Positions 1 through 12,300 of a stretch of 64,000 nt of DNA are shown here, piece by piece. This stretch comes from Amyelois transitella (Eukaryota; Arthropoda; Insecta; Lepidoptera; Pyralidae). Position 1 is the first letter of the stretch, and every line of letters begins with the position of its first letter. The notes beneath the pieces are model-generated. The model was given only the letters and a program-made list of their open reading frames with translations, had not been told where the DNA came from and ran no database searches. Made by a program: the position numbers and the translations under genes. Location: the NCBI RefSeq assembly GCF_032362555.1, contig NC_083523.1, forward strand, positions 2,517,501-2,581,500. The letters run 5' to 3'.

Positions 1-17
1 TATATACATATTAATAT

Positions 18-297
18 ACAGGGTGACTTTTAATTCAACTGCATGTTTACTCATTTAAAGGATATTAAAGAACGTTAAAAGAAAATTATCGGTTCATATT
101 TCAGAAAGCACGAAAAAAAATAAAAGTATCAAAATCCACGATCCTAAATATGTCATATCACCCCGGCCGGCGGAAAGGGACGCGTAAGATTCAGAGGTCA
201 ACGACACAATTCATTCAGCTGAGCGATCTCGACAACTCTGTACTTTACTTAATCTTGATACTAGAAAAATAATTTATTTTTCAGACATTTATTTAAA
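18..297 (+). repeat. Unclassified interspersed repeat, copy 1
   Basis: It begins ACAGGGTGACTTTTAATTCA and includes a CCCCGGCCGGCGG block and GCTGAGCGATCTCGA. A near-identical copy lies at 35627-35921. No open frame or terminal repeats were seen. Confidence 0.85.
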
Positions 298-375
298 TTT
301 ACTTAACATTTAATAATAAATATATATTTATTTATTATATTATTTATTTATACACAATTAGTGTGACATTCTTAC

Positions 376-3300
376 CAACTTGATGCGTATGCGTCCCGTG
401 AGCGCCCGCGAGCGCCGTGGGGTCCCCGTCGCCGGAAGTGTCCCCCCCCATGGTGGTGACGAGGCCGAAGTCGCCGACCTTGACCCGGCCGTCGGGCGCG
501 AAGAAGATGTTGCTGGGCTTCAGGTCGCGGTGGATCAGCCCGGCCAGGTGGACGTACTCCACCGCGGACACTATCTGGCCGAATAGAGATTTGATCTGGA
601 AATAAAAAAAAATATACTTATTAGGTACCAACTCGTCTTGTTTATTAAGACCTATTATTATTTATATTAGTGCCGTGTGGTTCCCGGCACCAATACAAAA
701 AAGAATAGGACCACTCCATCTCTTTCCCGTGGATGTCGTAAAAGGCGACTAAGGGATAGGCTTACAAACTAGGGATTATTGTTTAGGCGATGGGCTAGCA
801 ACCTGTCACAATTTGAATCTCAATTCTATCATTAAGCCAAATAGCTGAATGTGGCCATTCAGTCTTTTCAAGACTGTTGGCTCTGTCTACCCCGCAAAGG
901 ATATAGACGTGACCATATGTATGTATGTATTATTATTATTTATAACTACTTGTTCATTACGCTACCTAAGTAACGCAGATGTAGTACGTTTGTCTGTGAT
1001 AATGGAGGTCGCGGCTTCGAATCCCGCCAAAAGCATGATGGAAAATGAACTGTTTCTGATTAGCCAGGGTACTAGACGTCTATCTATACATATATGTACA
1101 TAAACATACATACATATTGTCACGTCTATATCCGTGGCGAGGTAGACAGAACCAACAATCATGAAAAGTTTAAATGGAAGGCTAAAAAACTTGGAATTCT
1201 TATGGGCTAGCAACAGTCACTTTTGAATCTCAATTCCATTATAAAGCCATAAAGTTGAACATGGCCTTTCAGTCACATCAAGACTGTTAGCTCTGTGTAC
1301 CCCGCAAGGGATACAGATGTGCTTCCTTCTACTTATATATGTAACAATCTTCTCACCTGGTCCTTCCTTTCGGCGGGATTCCTCTTCAGCCGTAGCCAGT
1401 CGTGGAGACTGTCTCTTCTACACAACTGCATTTGTATGTAGAGGTACATTTTCGTGTCCAAAAGTGGGTCGCGATCTTTTTCACGAACGCAATTGTCCAG
1501 CGACCAATGGCGGGTGTGACCTTTCTGTGAACAATAAATAATTAAAATATAAAATAATATACATATGAATTTCGTTATGTCTTTATTTTATCACGACACT
1601 CAGCTGAATTAAATAAATAATAACAATAAATTAAAAAGAGAAAATAATGTGTCCAATATAAAAAAGATTCATTTCCAAATTTCATCTTTGAAAACATTTA
1701 AATATACATACATTCCAGACCAACAGATGTATTGTACAAGTCACAATTATATAGTCATGAATAATAATATAGTCATGTCTATATCCCTTACGGAGTAAAC
1801 AGAGCCAACAGTCTTGAAAAGACTGAAAGGCCACTTTCACCTGTTTGACTGAATGATAGAAAAATAATCAAAAATAAATCTTGGAACCAAGCACCATTTT
1901 AAAAAGGTACTTACCTTTTTCCTACTACTTTTTGAAGAAATCTCTTGTTCCTTCACTCTTTCCAGTCTCTTGTCACCAGTGCCACTTCTGCTACTTGGAC
2001 TACTTGTACTCCCGGACCCTGGACCGCTGGGACTACAGGAATGGGAGCTGAAGGAGTGCTTCTTCGGTGTGTCTTCAGCGGAAGACTCGTGAGCTTTGGA
2101 CGACTCCTCGCCGGCGAACACTATGAAGGAGTCGCTGCAACTCTGAGATCTGTGAATGGTCAATTTGTCTGAATCAGCTCGGTGACCACGGATCATTGTA
2201 ATACGATTCGAAACGTCCGAGATTAAATTAAGGCACGTTATGTGTGCGTTTGATACCTGTATTAGGTAATTATAAAATAATAATTAAGTGTGGTTCCAGG
2301 CACCAATACAAAAAAGAATAGGACCTCTCCATCTCTTTCCCATGGATGTCGTAAAAGGCGACTAAGGGATAGGCTTACAAACATGGGATTCTTTTCTAGG
2401 CGATGGGCTAGCAACCTGTCACTTTTTGAATCTCAATTCTATCATTAAGCCAAATAGCTGAATGTGGCCTTTCAGCCTTTTCAAGACTGTTGACTCTGTC
2501 TACCCCGCAAGGGCAGACGTGACCAAATGTATGTATAATATAATATCTAAAAATAAATATAAATCGTGAAAGATATTAATTATTAATTATGTATATATAT
2601 CTACATATATATTTAATGTATTAATATATTTAATATATATAACCAACTCTACCACTGACGCTCCTAAACATTTAGAATCCAAAAGTAAAATAATTTCAAA
2701 TGGATTAAACTATTTAAGAAACATCGCGCTGGTACCTACTAGTAAAAGACGACTATTCACTTCTTTGCCTAGATTGTTCACAACTCTTGCTCGTCGACAG
2801 ACTTGCTACACGGGACCATTTCTATATAGATATTTCAACAACTTACATAAAAATTGTAAAATTTATAAAATGAATAAATCTGCACTAATATCTAAGATGA
2901 AGAATGCGCTAAATAAATTGTCTTATATTGATACTGAAAACATTCTTAGACGTGTGTCATAATTATAATAAAATTAAAAAAGTAAAAAATTGCCTTAGTC
3001 CACAGTTGTAGTTGTCGAACTACGTCCTTATCGCCATTCTTTTGTATTAGCAAGTGTAGGCATATCGACAGCGCAGCGTACGAGTATAACTCACTTGTTT
3101 ACGAGGCGCCTGCGCCTTATAAATCTGGTGTTAGGGTAGTTTAAAATTTTTTTACACATTGTTTGCAAAATTATGTAAGTCTGTTTCTTTTTTATTTATA
3201 CATTTAATGGGGTGGAGGGTTGATATCCTAAGATACAGGATACTTCCTAGTTTAGGTATCAACCCACCATAATCCTTTTTCGTAATACCTACCAATTAAG

Positions 3301-6300
3301 TTATTTTTGTAACTTTTATTTGTAAACTTTTTTGTGATTATGGTGAGACAATAAAGATTGATTTATTATTTATTTATTTATAAATTTCGATTGTTATTAC
3401 ATACCTGCCCGTTTTAGACTTGGTCATATCAAAATCAGGCTTGAAGAAGTCTTCATCTGTGGACTTGTGAAGGTCTACTTTCACGCTATCAGCCTTCTTA
3501 GAACCGGGGGGAGGGGAGGTCGCGCTTAACTGAGAAAGACCCGAAGAAGCGCCTTCTAGCTCGCTGGAATAGAAAAAAAAGTTAAAAAGAAAACTGGCTA
3601 CTAACAATTAGTCGAAGTGGTAAAATTTAAAAAGGTTTAAAAAGGTACTTAAACTTAAAAAAGCCGAATAGAAAGAACCCATCGCCGTAAAAGTTTTAGA
3701 AAAACGTTCCTAGTTTAAAACATAAAAATGTCCGTAGTTTTTTTTTAAATCTTGTATTTTTGTTTTATTTTTTAACATTTAAAAAACTAGACAATTATAA
3801 ATTTGAAGTAATAGTGACATTCGCTTCGGACTTTTTCAGACCTAAGAGAGAAATATGCTGCAATATTTGAAATTTTTTTATTTACATTAGGTATATTTGA
3901 AAATTTATATATTTATTAATGTATATGTGTAAATAAATATAATATAAATTACCGCATCCAAACGGCGTCCCTTTGTTGCTGCCAGCTCGGCGGAGGCACC
4001 TCGATCCACGCGTTGAAATACCTCACGATATTGTCGTGTTCTAGCTTGGCGAGAGCGCGAACCTCACGCAATACTCGCTCGCGTTTCTCTTCCCTGTGGT
4101 AAAAATACATATTGCCGTGTGGTTCCCGGCACCAATAGAAAAAAGAATAGGACTACTCTATCTCTTTCCCATGGATGTCGTAAAAGCCGACTAAGGGGTA
4201 TGCTTATAAACTTGGGATCCTTCTTTTAGGCGATGGGCTAGCAACCTGTCACTATTTGAATCTCAATTCTCTTATCTTAAAGCCAAACAGCTGAACGTGG
4301 CCTATTAGTCTTTACAAGACTGTTGGCTCTGTCTACCCCGCAAAGGATATAGACGTGATTATATGTATGTATATACATATATAGTCACGTCTATGTCCCT
4401 TGCGGGGTAAACAGAGTCAAAAGTCTTGAAATGACTGACGTAGCCTACGTTCAGCTACTGTAAAGCTAAATAATGGAATTAAGATTACCAAGTTTTTAAG
4501 TTTCATTAGTCGCCTTTTACGACATCGGTAGAAAATATATGGAGTGATCTTATTCTAAATTGCCGGGAACCACACGGCAAAAGATATAATAATAAAATTT
4601 AAGACTTGTCATTGTGAAAGATCAACATCATACGACTCCTTGGCAATATGATCTCCTTATAGAATATTATAAAATACGATCTCTTGATAGCATACTCCCT
4701 ATGGTCGATATTGTTTCTCGCCTCAAAAACCACATTAAATCAAATGCAAGGAAGTCGTTTTTATACAACCAAATCATTAGAAATACTTTTATTACTAGAC
4801 CTCATTCAAGCTGTCTCACCTTTTAGGCAATGTGATCCTCTTTATAGCATATTCCCTATGGTCGATATTGTTTCTCGCCTCAAAAATCATCAATATAGCG
4901 AAACATCGTAATGCAAGCAAGTCGTTTTTATACAACCAAATCATTACAAATACTTTTATTACAAGACCTAATTCAAGAAGTCTCACCTCCTAGGCAATGT
5001 GATCCTCTTTATAGCATACTCCCTATGGTCGATATTGTTTCTCGCCTCAAAAACCACACCAAAGCCCCCTCTACCGAGACATCGTAACGGTATAAAATCG
5101 TTTTCATATCGACTCGAATACTCTGAACTGGTGGACGGCATTGGAGGATGATAAGGCCGATCGATGACTATGACTTCCTGCGGAGAAAATAAAAATGTTA
5201 ACGATTTAAATAGGTGCTTATCTTGTGTGTTTCATACGCATAATGTTGGATTTTAGAACAATATTTTACGATGAACAATTTCGAAAAAAAAAATCGTTCT
5301 AAACAAAATTATAATAATATATTTCTTATTATAATTAACTTTATTATACTTCCTACAACTTTTAATATATCGAAATAATCCTTCTTTATATATATCACTA
5401 TATTCTAAGAGAAAAGTTAAGTGTTAAAAAAAAAACAATTCAGTTCATTTGAGATTGGACATTTTTTAACTTTCAATTAATGTAATTTGTAATATATTTT
5501 TTAAAATTTAATCAGAATATTGTTATGATGACCAAAACCAAACTCAGATTACTACTTTTATCTATAACCACAAAATAAAATCGAGGCAATCCTTTTATTA
5601 GGCGATGGGCTAGCAACCTGTCACAATATGAATCTCAATTCTATTATTAAGCCAAATAGCTGAACGTGGGCCTTTCAGTCTTTTCAAGACTGTTGTCTCT
5701 GTCTACCCCGTAAGGGATATAGACGTGACCATATGTATGTATGTAAAATCCAGGTAACACTTGTTCCATCCACGGTTTCTCACCTGATTGACCGGCCCCG
5801 AGTCAGGCCGGGGTTTTGGCATGAAGAATCTTGGCCATATCATCAAGTTCATGAGTAGAGCTGAACTGGCAGCTATTACTAGTACTTCCTTCCACCTGAA
5901 ACATGTGTCATTTACATTTATTTTTATAAAGGTCATTTTTAATCTTAACTGATTTTAAACTTTCGCGTTGCATTTTACTATATAATCACGTCTATATCCC
6001 TTGCGGGGTGATACAGTCAACAGTCTTGAAAGACTGATAGTCCACGTTCAGCTGTTAGGCTTAATGATAGAACTGAGATTCTAATAGTGACAGGTTGCTA
6101 GTCTATCGCCTATAAGAAAAATCCCAAGTTAACAAGCCAACACAACTAAGGGATACCTTAGTCGCTTTTTACGAGATCCACGGGAAAGAGATGGAGTGGC
6201 CTTATTTTTTTTTACAATGGTGCCCATAACCACACGGCACTAAATTATATATAATTAAACTATTTATATATTATACAGGTATTAAACGCGCAAGTAACCT

Positions 6301-9300
6301 TCTTTTTATCTCGGACGTTACCAAAAATTTTAAAATTTGTGCCATGTGCGAACAAAGGCGACTAGGGGATAGGCTGATTAAATTGGGACCTATCACTATT
6401 TTAATCTTAATTCCATCTTATAAGCCGACTTCATAGGTGAACGTGGCCTATCAGTCTTTGCGAGACTGTTGACTCTATCTACCCCGTAACGGATTAAGAC
6501 GTGATTATATGTATGTATGCTCAATTCGTCAAATTATTTGCATTTTGCAAAGTAAAACTCACCAATACCACAAAGAAGAGACGTGCACATGAATATGATG
6601 ATGATTGGATTCCTCATCACTATTGTTTGGCAGAATTACATCGGGAATGGTCAAGTCGTCCACTTGCACGCTTTGGTCGCAAGTCTCTTCTAAATATAGG
6701 AAGAAACCGTGGCTGCCTGAGAAAATGATTTCATTTTAAAGCAATGACAAAAGTCCAGAGTTACCGAAATTGTGATAAAGCGAAAGAAGTATGCAGAAGA
6801 AGGCAAATAGAACGATGTAGTCTCTGCCTACCCCTCTGGGTAAAAGGCGTGTATGTATGTAGGTACTATATATGATGAATGTATTTTATTAAAAAGCGTT
6901 AGGTGCCGTGTTCTCCAAGAATAGAACCACTCTATTTTTTACCAATGGATGTCGTATAATGCGAGTTAGGGAATAGGCACATTCGTCTAGTACAGCTTTC
7001 ATCATGATCTAATATGGTTTAGGTTCCTAGTAAAGGTTGCGGAGGTCAGACAGGGTCACTTCGTGTAAAAACTAGACTTACCGAATCCAAGATCATGGTT
7101 AGAATTGCACCGGGCACCTCTTCACAGGTGCAAAGTTGTCAAACATTAAAGCCAAAAGAATGAAGATTTAATTTAAAATCTTTACATACATACATATGGT
7201 CACGTCTATATCCCTTGCGGAGTAGACAGAGCCAACAGCCTTGAAAAGACTGAATGGCCACGTTCAGCTATTCGGCTTAATGATAGAATTGATATTCAAA
7301 TAGTGACAGGTTGCTAGCCCATCGCCTTAAAAAGAATCCCAAGTTGGTAAGCCTATCCCTTAGTCGCCTTTTACGACATCCTTGGGAAAGAGATGGAGTG
7401 GTCCCATTCTTTTTTGTATTGGTGCCGGGAACCATACGGCACAAAGTACCTAACATCTTTACCATTCTTTTATTTCAGTCCGATTAAAATAACTCATAAA
7501 CTGATGATACAAAACAAATTACCAGTATTTTCTTTGTTCCCATAGAGCGTGACCAGAGACAACGCGTTATTATCCGAGTCCTGGGGTTTCGCTGACTCGT
7601 CCTCCAACAGGGGACGAGATTCGAACAACTTCCACGGCAGGGGGCGATTTGACACCGCCGTGTCCAGTTTTTGGGCGTAAAGTAGACCCTCTTGTATGTA
7701 TAACTGCAATAAAGAAATATTATGATAAGTTTAAAAACAGTTTAGAATAGAACCACTCAATTATCCCTTGGATGTCGTAAAAGGCGACTAAGGAATAGGA
7801 TTAGTCTTCGGATTCCTCTTATAGACGATGAGCTACAAATCTGTCACTATTTGAATCTCAATTCCATCATGAACACATACAGCTGAAAGTGGCCTTTCAG
7901 TCTTTTCGAGACTATTGGCATGTATATATGATAAGTTTTACAATCGAACGCAGATACCTACACAAAATCACGCCTCTTTTCCGGGAGGGGTAGGAATAGA
8001 CTACATCTTTCATAACTCTCTCCAAGCAACTCATCGGTTTCGGGTACACTTACACGCAAATTAACATGGCAGGTGTAAACGGGAACGTTGGAAGCAAGAT
8101 AACTTTAATCAAAAAAAAAAAAAAAAGAGAAAAAATATAGACACCTATACTACTCCGTACATTTTTATCGCTTCTAAATTATGGTTGGTTCCCGGCACCA
8201 ATACAAAAAAGAATAGGACCACTCCATCTCTTTCCCATGGATGTCGTAAAAGGCGACTAAGGGATAGGCTTACAAACTTGGGATTCTTTTTAAGGCGATG
8301 GGCTAGCAACCTGTCACTAGTTGAATCTCAATTCTATCATTAAGCCGAGGCCATTCAGTCTTTTCAGGACTGTTGGCTCTGTCTACCCCGCAAGGGATAT
8401 AGACGTGACCATATGTATGTACCTACCTACGTCTAAATTGGCAGTACGAAATGTGTAATAAAGGTTGCATCACACCTGCTGATTATGCACACCGACATAC
8501 AAAGATGGCGGCGCTATCGCCGGCACGCCTGATAATGAACGCGTCGCTTCCCACAACACGTCCACTGTTTGTAGCGAGCCGCCGTGAAGGCGCCACATGC
8601 TCACTATGGGCGCTTCCAGCTGTCATATTGATAAGTAAGTAAGTTAATTAAATTATAAATAGCGTGTATAAAATATGTTCGTCCTTTGTAATAACTAATC
8701 AAATTCTAACAGTAAGAACTGTTAACTTGTTATTAATATTGTAAGCTGTTGGTCTTTAATAAATAAAATAAAAAAAAAAAAAAAAAGTATCGGTTTAAGT
8801 TTCAAGTCATAAACGATACCTATTCGTGTAAAGATTGAGGAATAATTTTGAAATTAAACTATATGTCTTAAAAAAAAACCATCTCATGTATGTATGTGTG
8901 AGTTCCCGGCACCATTAGAAAAAAGAATAGGACCACTCCAATTCGTTTCCATGGATGTCTTAAAAGAGACTAAGAGATAGGCTTATAAACTTGGGATTCT
9001 TCATTAAGGCGATGGGTTAGCAACCTGTCACTATTTGAATCTCAATTCTATCATTAAGCCAAACATCTCAATGTGGCCTTTCAGTCTTTTTTAAGACTGT
9101 TGGCTCTGTCTACTCCGCCAGAGATATATAACATTTTAAAGTCGTTCTATTTAACAGGGATACGAGTGCGCTGTTAAAGCCGATCCGCACATAACAGTGC
9201 CAGTATTGTATCCGTTAGCGTTTGCTACATCATAGACGTAGAAAAAAAATCAAGAGGGAGTATTACTATACGGAAAAATGAAGCACCAATAGTACGCCGG

Positions 9301-12300
9301 CCCACTGTATATATACACGCCTAACGCACACACTCTCACTATAAGTAAAAAAAAAACAATAGTGTGAAAGTCGGCAGCCACTACGTCATAGATCCGCCAT
9401 TGATTATCTCACGAAATGGCAAGTTTTCTGTAACTCGCACATGCGTACAACGCCGCCATTACGAGGCTTCACTTTTTTCAAGCCACAGCTCCGTCCGCCT
9501 TTTTTTCTACGTGTATGGCTACAATATCATTGTAGCGAGCTATGATTCAGTTCGACCGCAACTAAAGGAAATATCTTCCGCCAGGCTAGGTGTTATACCT
9601 GGGGAACCGCGGCTTCGACGATGTGCCAGAGGTTGTATTTATTCGCTGTTTATGACTGAAAGCGGCGCGTGATTCTATTCTTATTTTTGTGACTTGTGGC
9701 GTATAGATATCGCCAAATCATTAAGACACTGACGGATACGTAACTAAACGGCACGTGTCGATATTGTTATTTGCAAATCGGCCTTTGGAGGTTGATAAAA
9801 GATTGAGGTTGTGCCGTGTGGTTCCCGGCACCAATATAAAAAAGAATAGGACCACTCCATCTCATTTCCCATGGATGTCGTAAGAGGCGACTAAGGGACA
9901 TGCTTATAATCTTGGAATTCTTAATTTAGGCGATGGTCTAGCAACCTGTCACTATTTGTATCTCATTTCTATCATAAAGCCAAACAGCTGAACGTGGCCA
10001 ATCAGTCTCATCAAGATTGTTGACTCTGTCAACTCCGACAGGGATAAAGACGTGACTATATGAATGAATGAGGTTGATAAAGCCATGGGTTTCTTGGACA
10101 GACCTTCTGCCTCCACAGCGGGGCGGAGTCCCCCGGGCGCGAGGCGGCCAGCACGCCGTCGGGCAGCGCCGCCGCCAGCGCCACGGGCGAGGCCGGGCTG
10201 CGCGGGCGCAGGCACTCCCGCCGCGACACCGCCAGGTGGTGCTCCGCCACGCTGAAGTTCCACCTGGTAAAGTTAGCAATGCTTGTTAAATATATTATTG
10301 TTTATTTTTTTTTTTTTGGAGCCTCGTACATGGAGATCTAATAATACACAACACGGAAAATGTTTCCTAGGGTTCTTTAATTTATTTATATTAATATTAA
10401 TATAAAAATAATTATTAATATTAATATAAAAAAAAAATTAAGAATCCTAGGAAACATTTTCCGTATATACATACGGGACAATTATATTACACAGATTGGG
10501 TTATCCTCGAAGTAAGTTTGAAACTTGTGTTATTAGATAGGTACTACTCGTATACTCATATAAATAAAAATTCAAGGCTCAGGCAAATTGAATAAAGTTC
10601 TTTTCTCATCATGCCCTAGCGGGGATTCGCACCCAGGTCATAGACAAGCGCACTACCGCTGTGCCACAGAGGCCCACAAAATGTTCAATTGAACGAACTT
10701 ATTTTAAGGTGCATAGACTTTAAATTCCAAAGAAATTTGCATGTTCCAGCAAAGGTTGCGGAGGTCATATAGAAGTTCTTTCACGTAAAAACCTGACTCA
10801 CCCAATCCAAGGTCCATGATCCTCATACCACAGTTTCCTCTCCAGAGTGGTGAGGATGCAATCAGGACTAAAATCTAACACGAAGAACAAGTCAATAACA
10901 ACAGAACTGCAAAGACAAAGCTTCAAAGCACTCACTTCTCGATTCCATTGCGCGGGTCCAACGCTCTCACTGTATTCGAGTGTCTCCGTAGCACTATGAC
11001 GTCATGTCCGGAGGCCGCCGTCTGCTGTTCAGTGGAGCACCCCGCGGTGCCGCACTCGTACACCACGCGGCCCGAGTGCGCGTCCACGCCGAGCCAGAGC
11101 GTCTCTCTGGCGCCTTGAAATGCATACCATTTCGACTTAGAGATCGAGACGATGATTGATTGATTGATGATGATAAATTCAAATTGGATTGGTCATGTCA
11201 TTAAAATTGCCAATTTGACTCTTTGTGCAGCTTTCTCATCTGGACCCAGCACAAAATACATCAGACAGATCTAAGGTCCGCAATAACTGATTTTGAACTT
11301 ACGCCTGGCATTATTCTATTTATACATAATACAGGTATTAAGGTTAGGTACGTGCGCGTTTAATACCTGTATTATTTATAAATAGCAAAAGTCCGAAACC
11401 AAAGAAATTTCATGAGATAATAATTGTAAATTTTTCCGACGTTTTCATATTTATGCAGTCGCTGAAGAAATTTTCAAGACTATTGGCTCTGGCTACCCCG
11501 TAAGAGATATAGACGTGATCATAACTCCATTATGTAAGCTTTAAATGATCTAGGAGTGCACTAAATACGTGATTCCTTAATTCCCGCTGGCGTACTCTAA
11601 TTATGATATGCAATTGTAAACCACATAAGACTTCAATTATTACAGTTCTGTGTAATTAAATTATAAACCCTGTTTAACTCAAAAATTGCGTCAATTCAAA
11701 GCTAGGGCGGTTCGCTGGTTAATAGAATGACCTTCGCAATCGGTATATTTATCGCGTGTCACGCCACTCACGAGAAAGCTAGCCTTGAACAAGATGAGTC
11801 ACTCTCAACACTTCTGTTTTATTTAGTTTTTTACTTTTTAATCTGGCCGATCGTATAACCGGTATGCATAACTTAACGAGTCATTGTTTATTTTGCAAAA
11901 GTAAGGATTAGTAATCAAAATTAAATAATCTGATGATCAGATTTCATTTTTCTATCGAGAAATTATGGGAGAAAAGTGTGACTCAGGTAGACTAGGTCTA
12001 CTACAATTGAAAATACAAACATAAATTGAAATTGTACAAACAACTTAAGAAAACTGAGTATAGGTAACTTTTTTTTGGATTATATCATTTACGCCCCAGC
12101 TCGGTTGTCCCAGGTTGTAGCTTCAATTACGTGACCCAGTTTTTGAGCCTTAAGAGGTAGAATATGTATTGTGTTCACAGAAACTGTACCTAAATACTAA
12201 GACCTACATTGTAACCATATTCGAGGAACAAATGATTTATGATTATGAGCGCCATATGGTTACTGGGACTTTAGAATAGAACCACTCTATATCTTTCCCA

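Noticed and set aside
4614-4911. Plus-strand frames of 70 and 75 codons
   Set aside because: They are antisense readings of the duplicated PERK exon fragments.
9938-10289. Several overlapping 60-113 codon frames on both strands
   Set aside because: They are shadows of the GC-rich PERK exon 10104-10263 in wrong frames. The correct frame reads [10 protein letters not shown] and joins flanking exons in phase.
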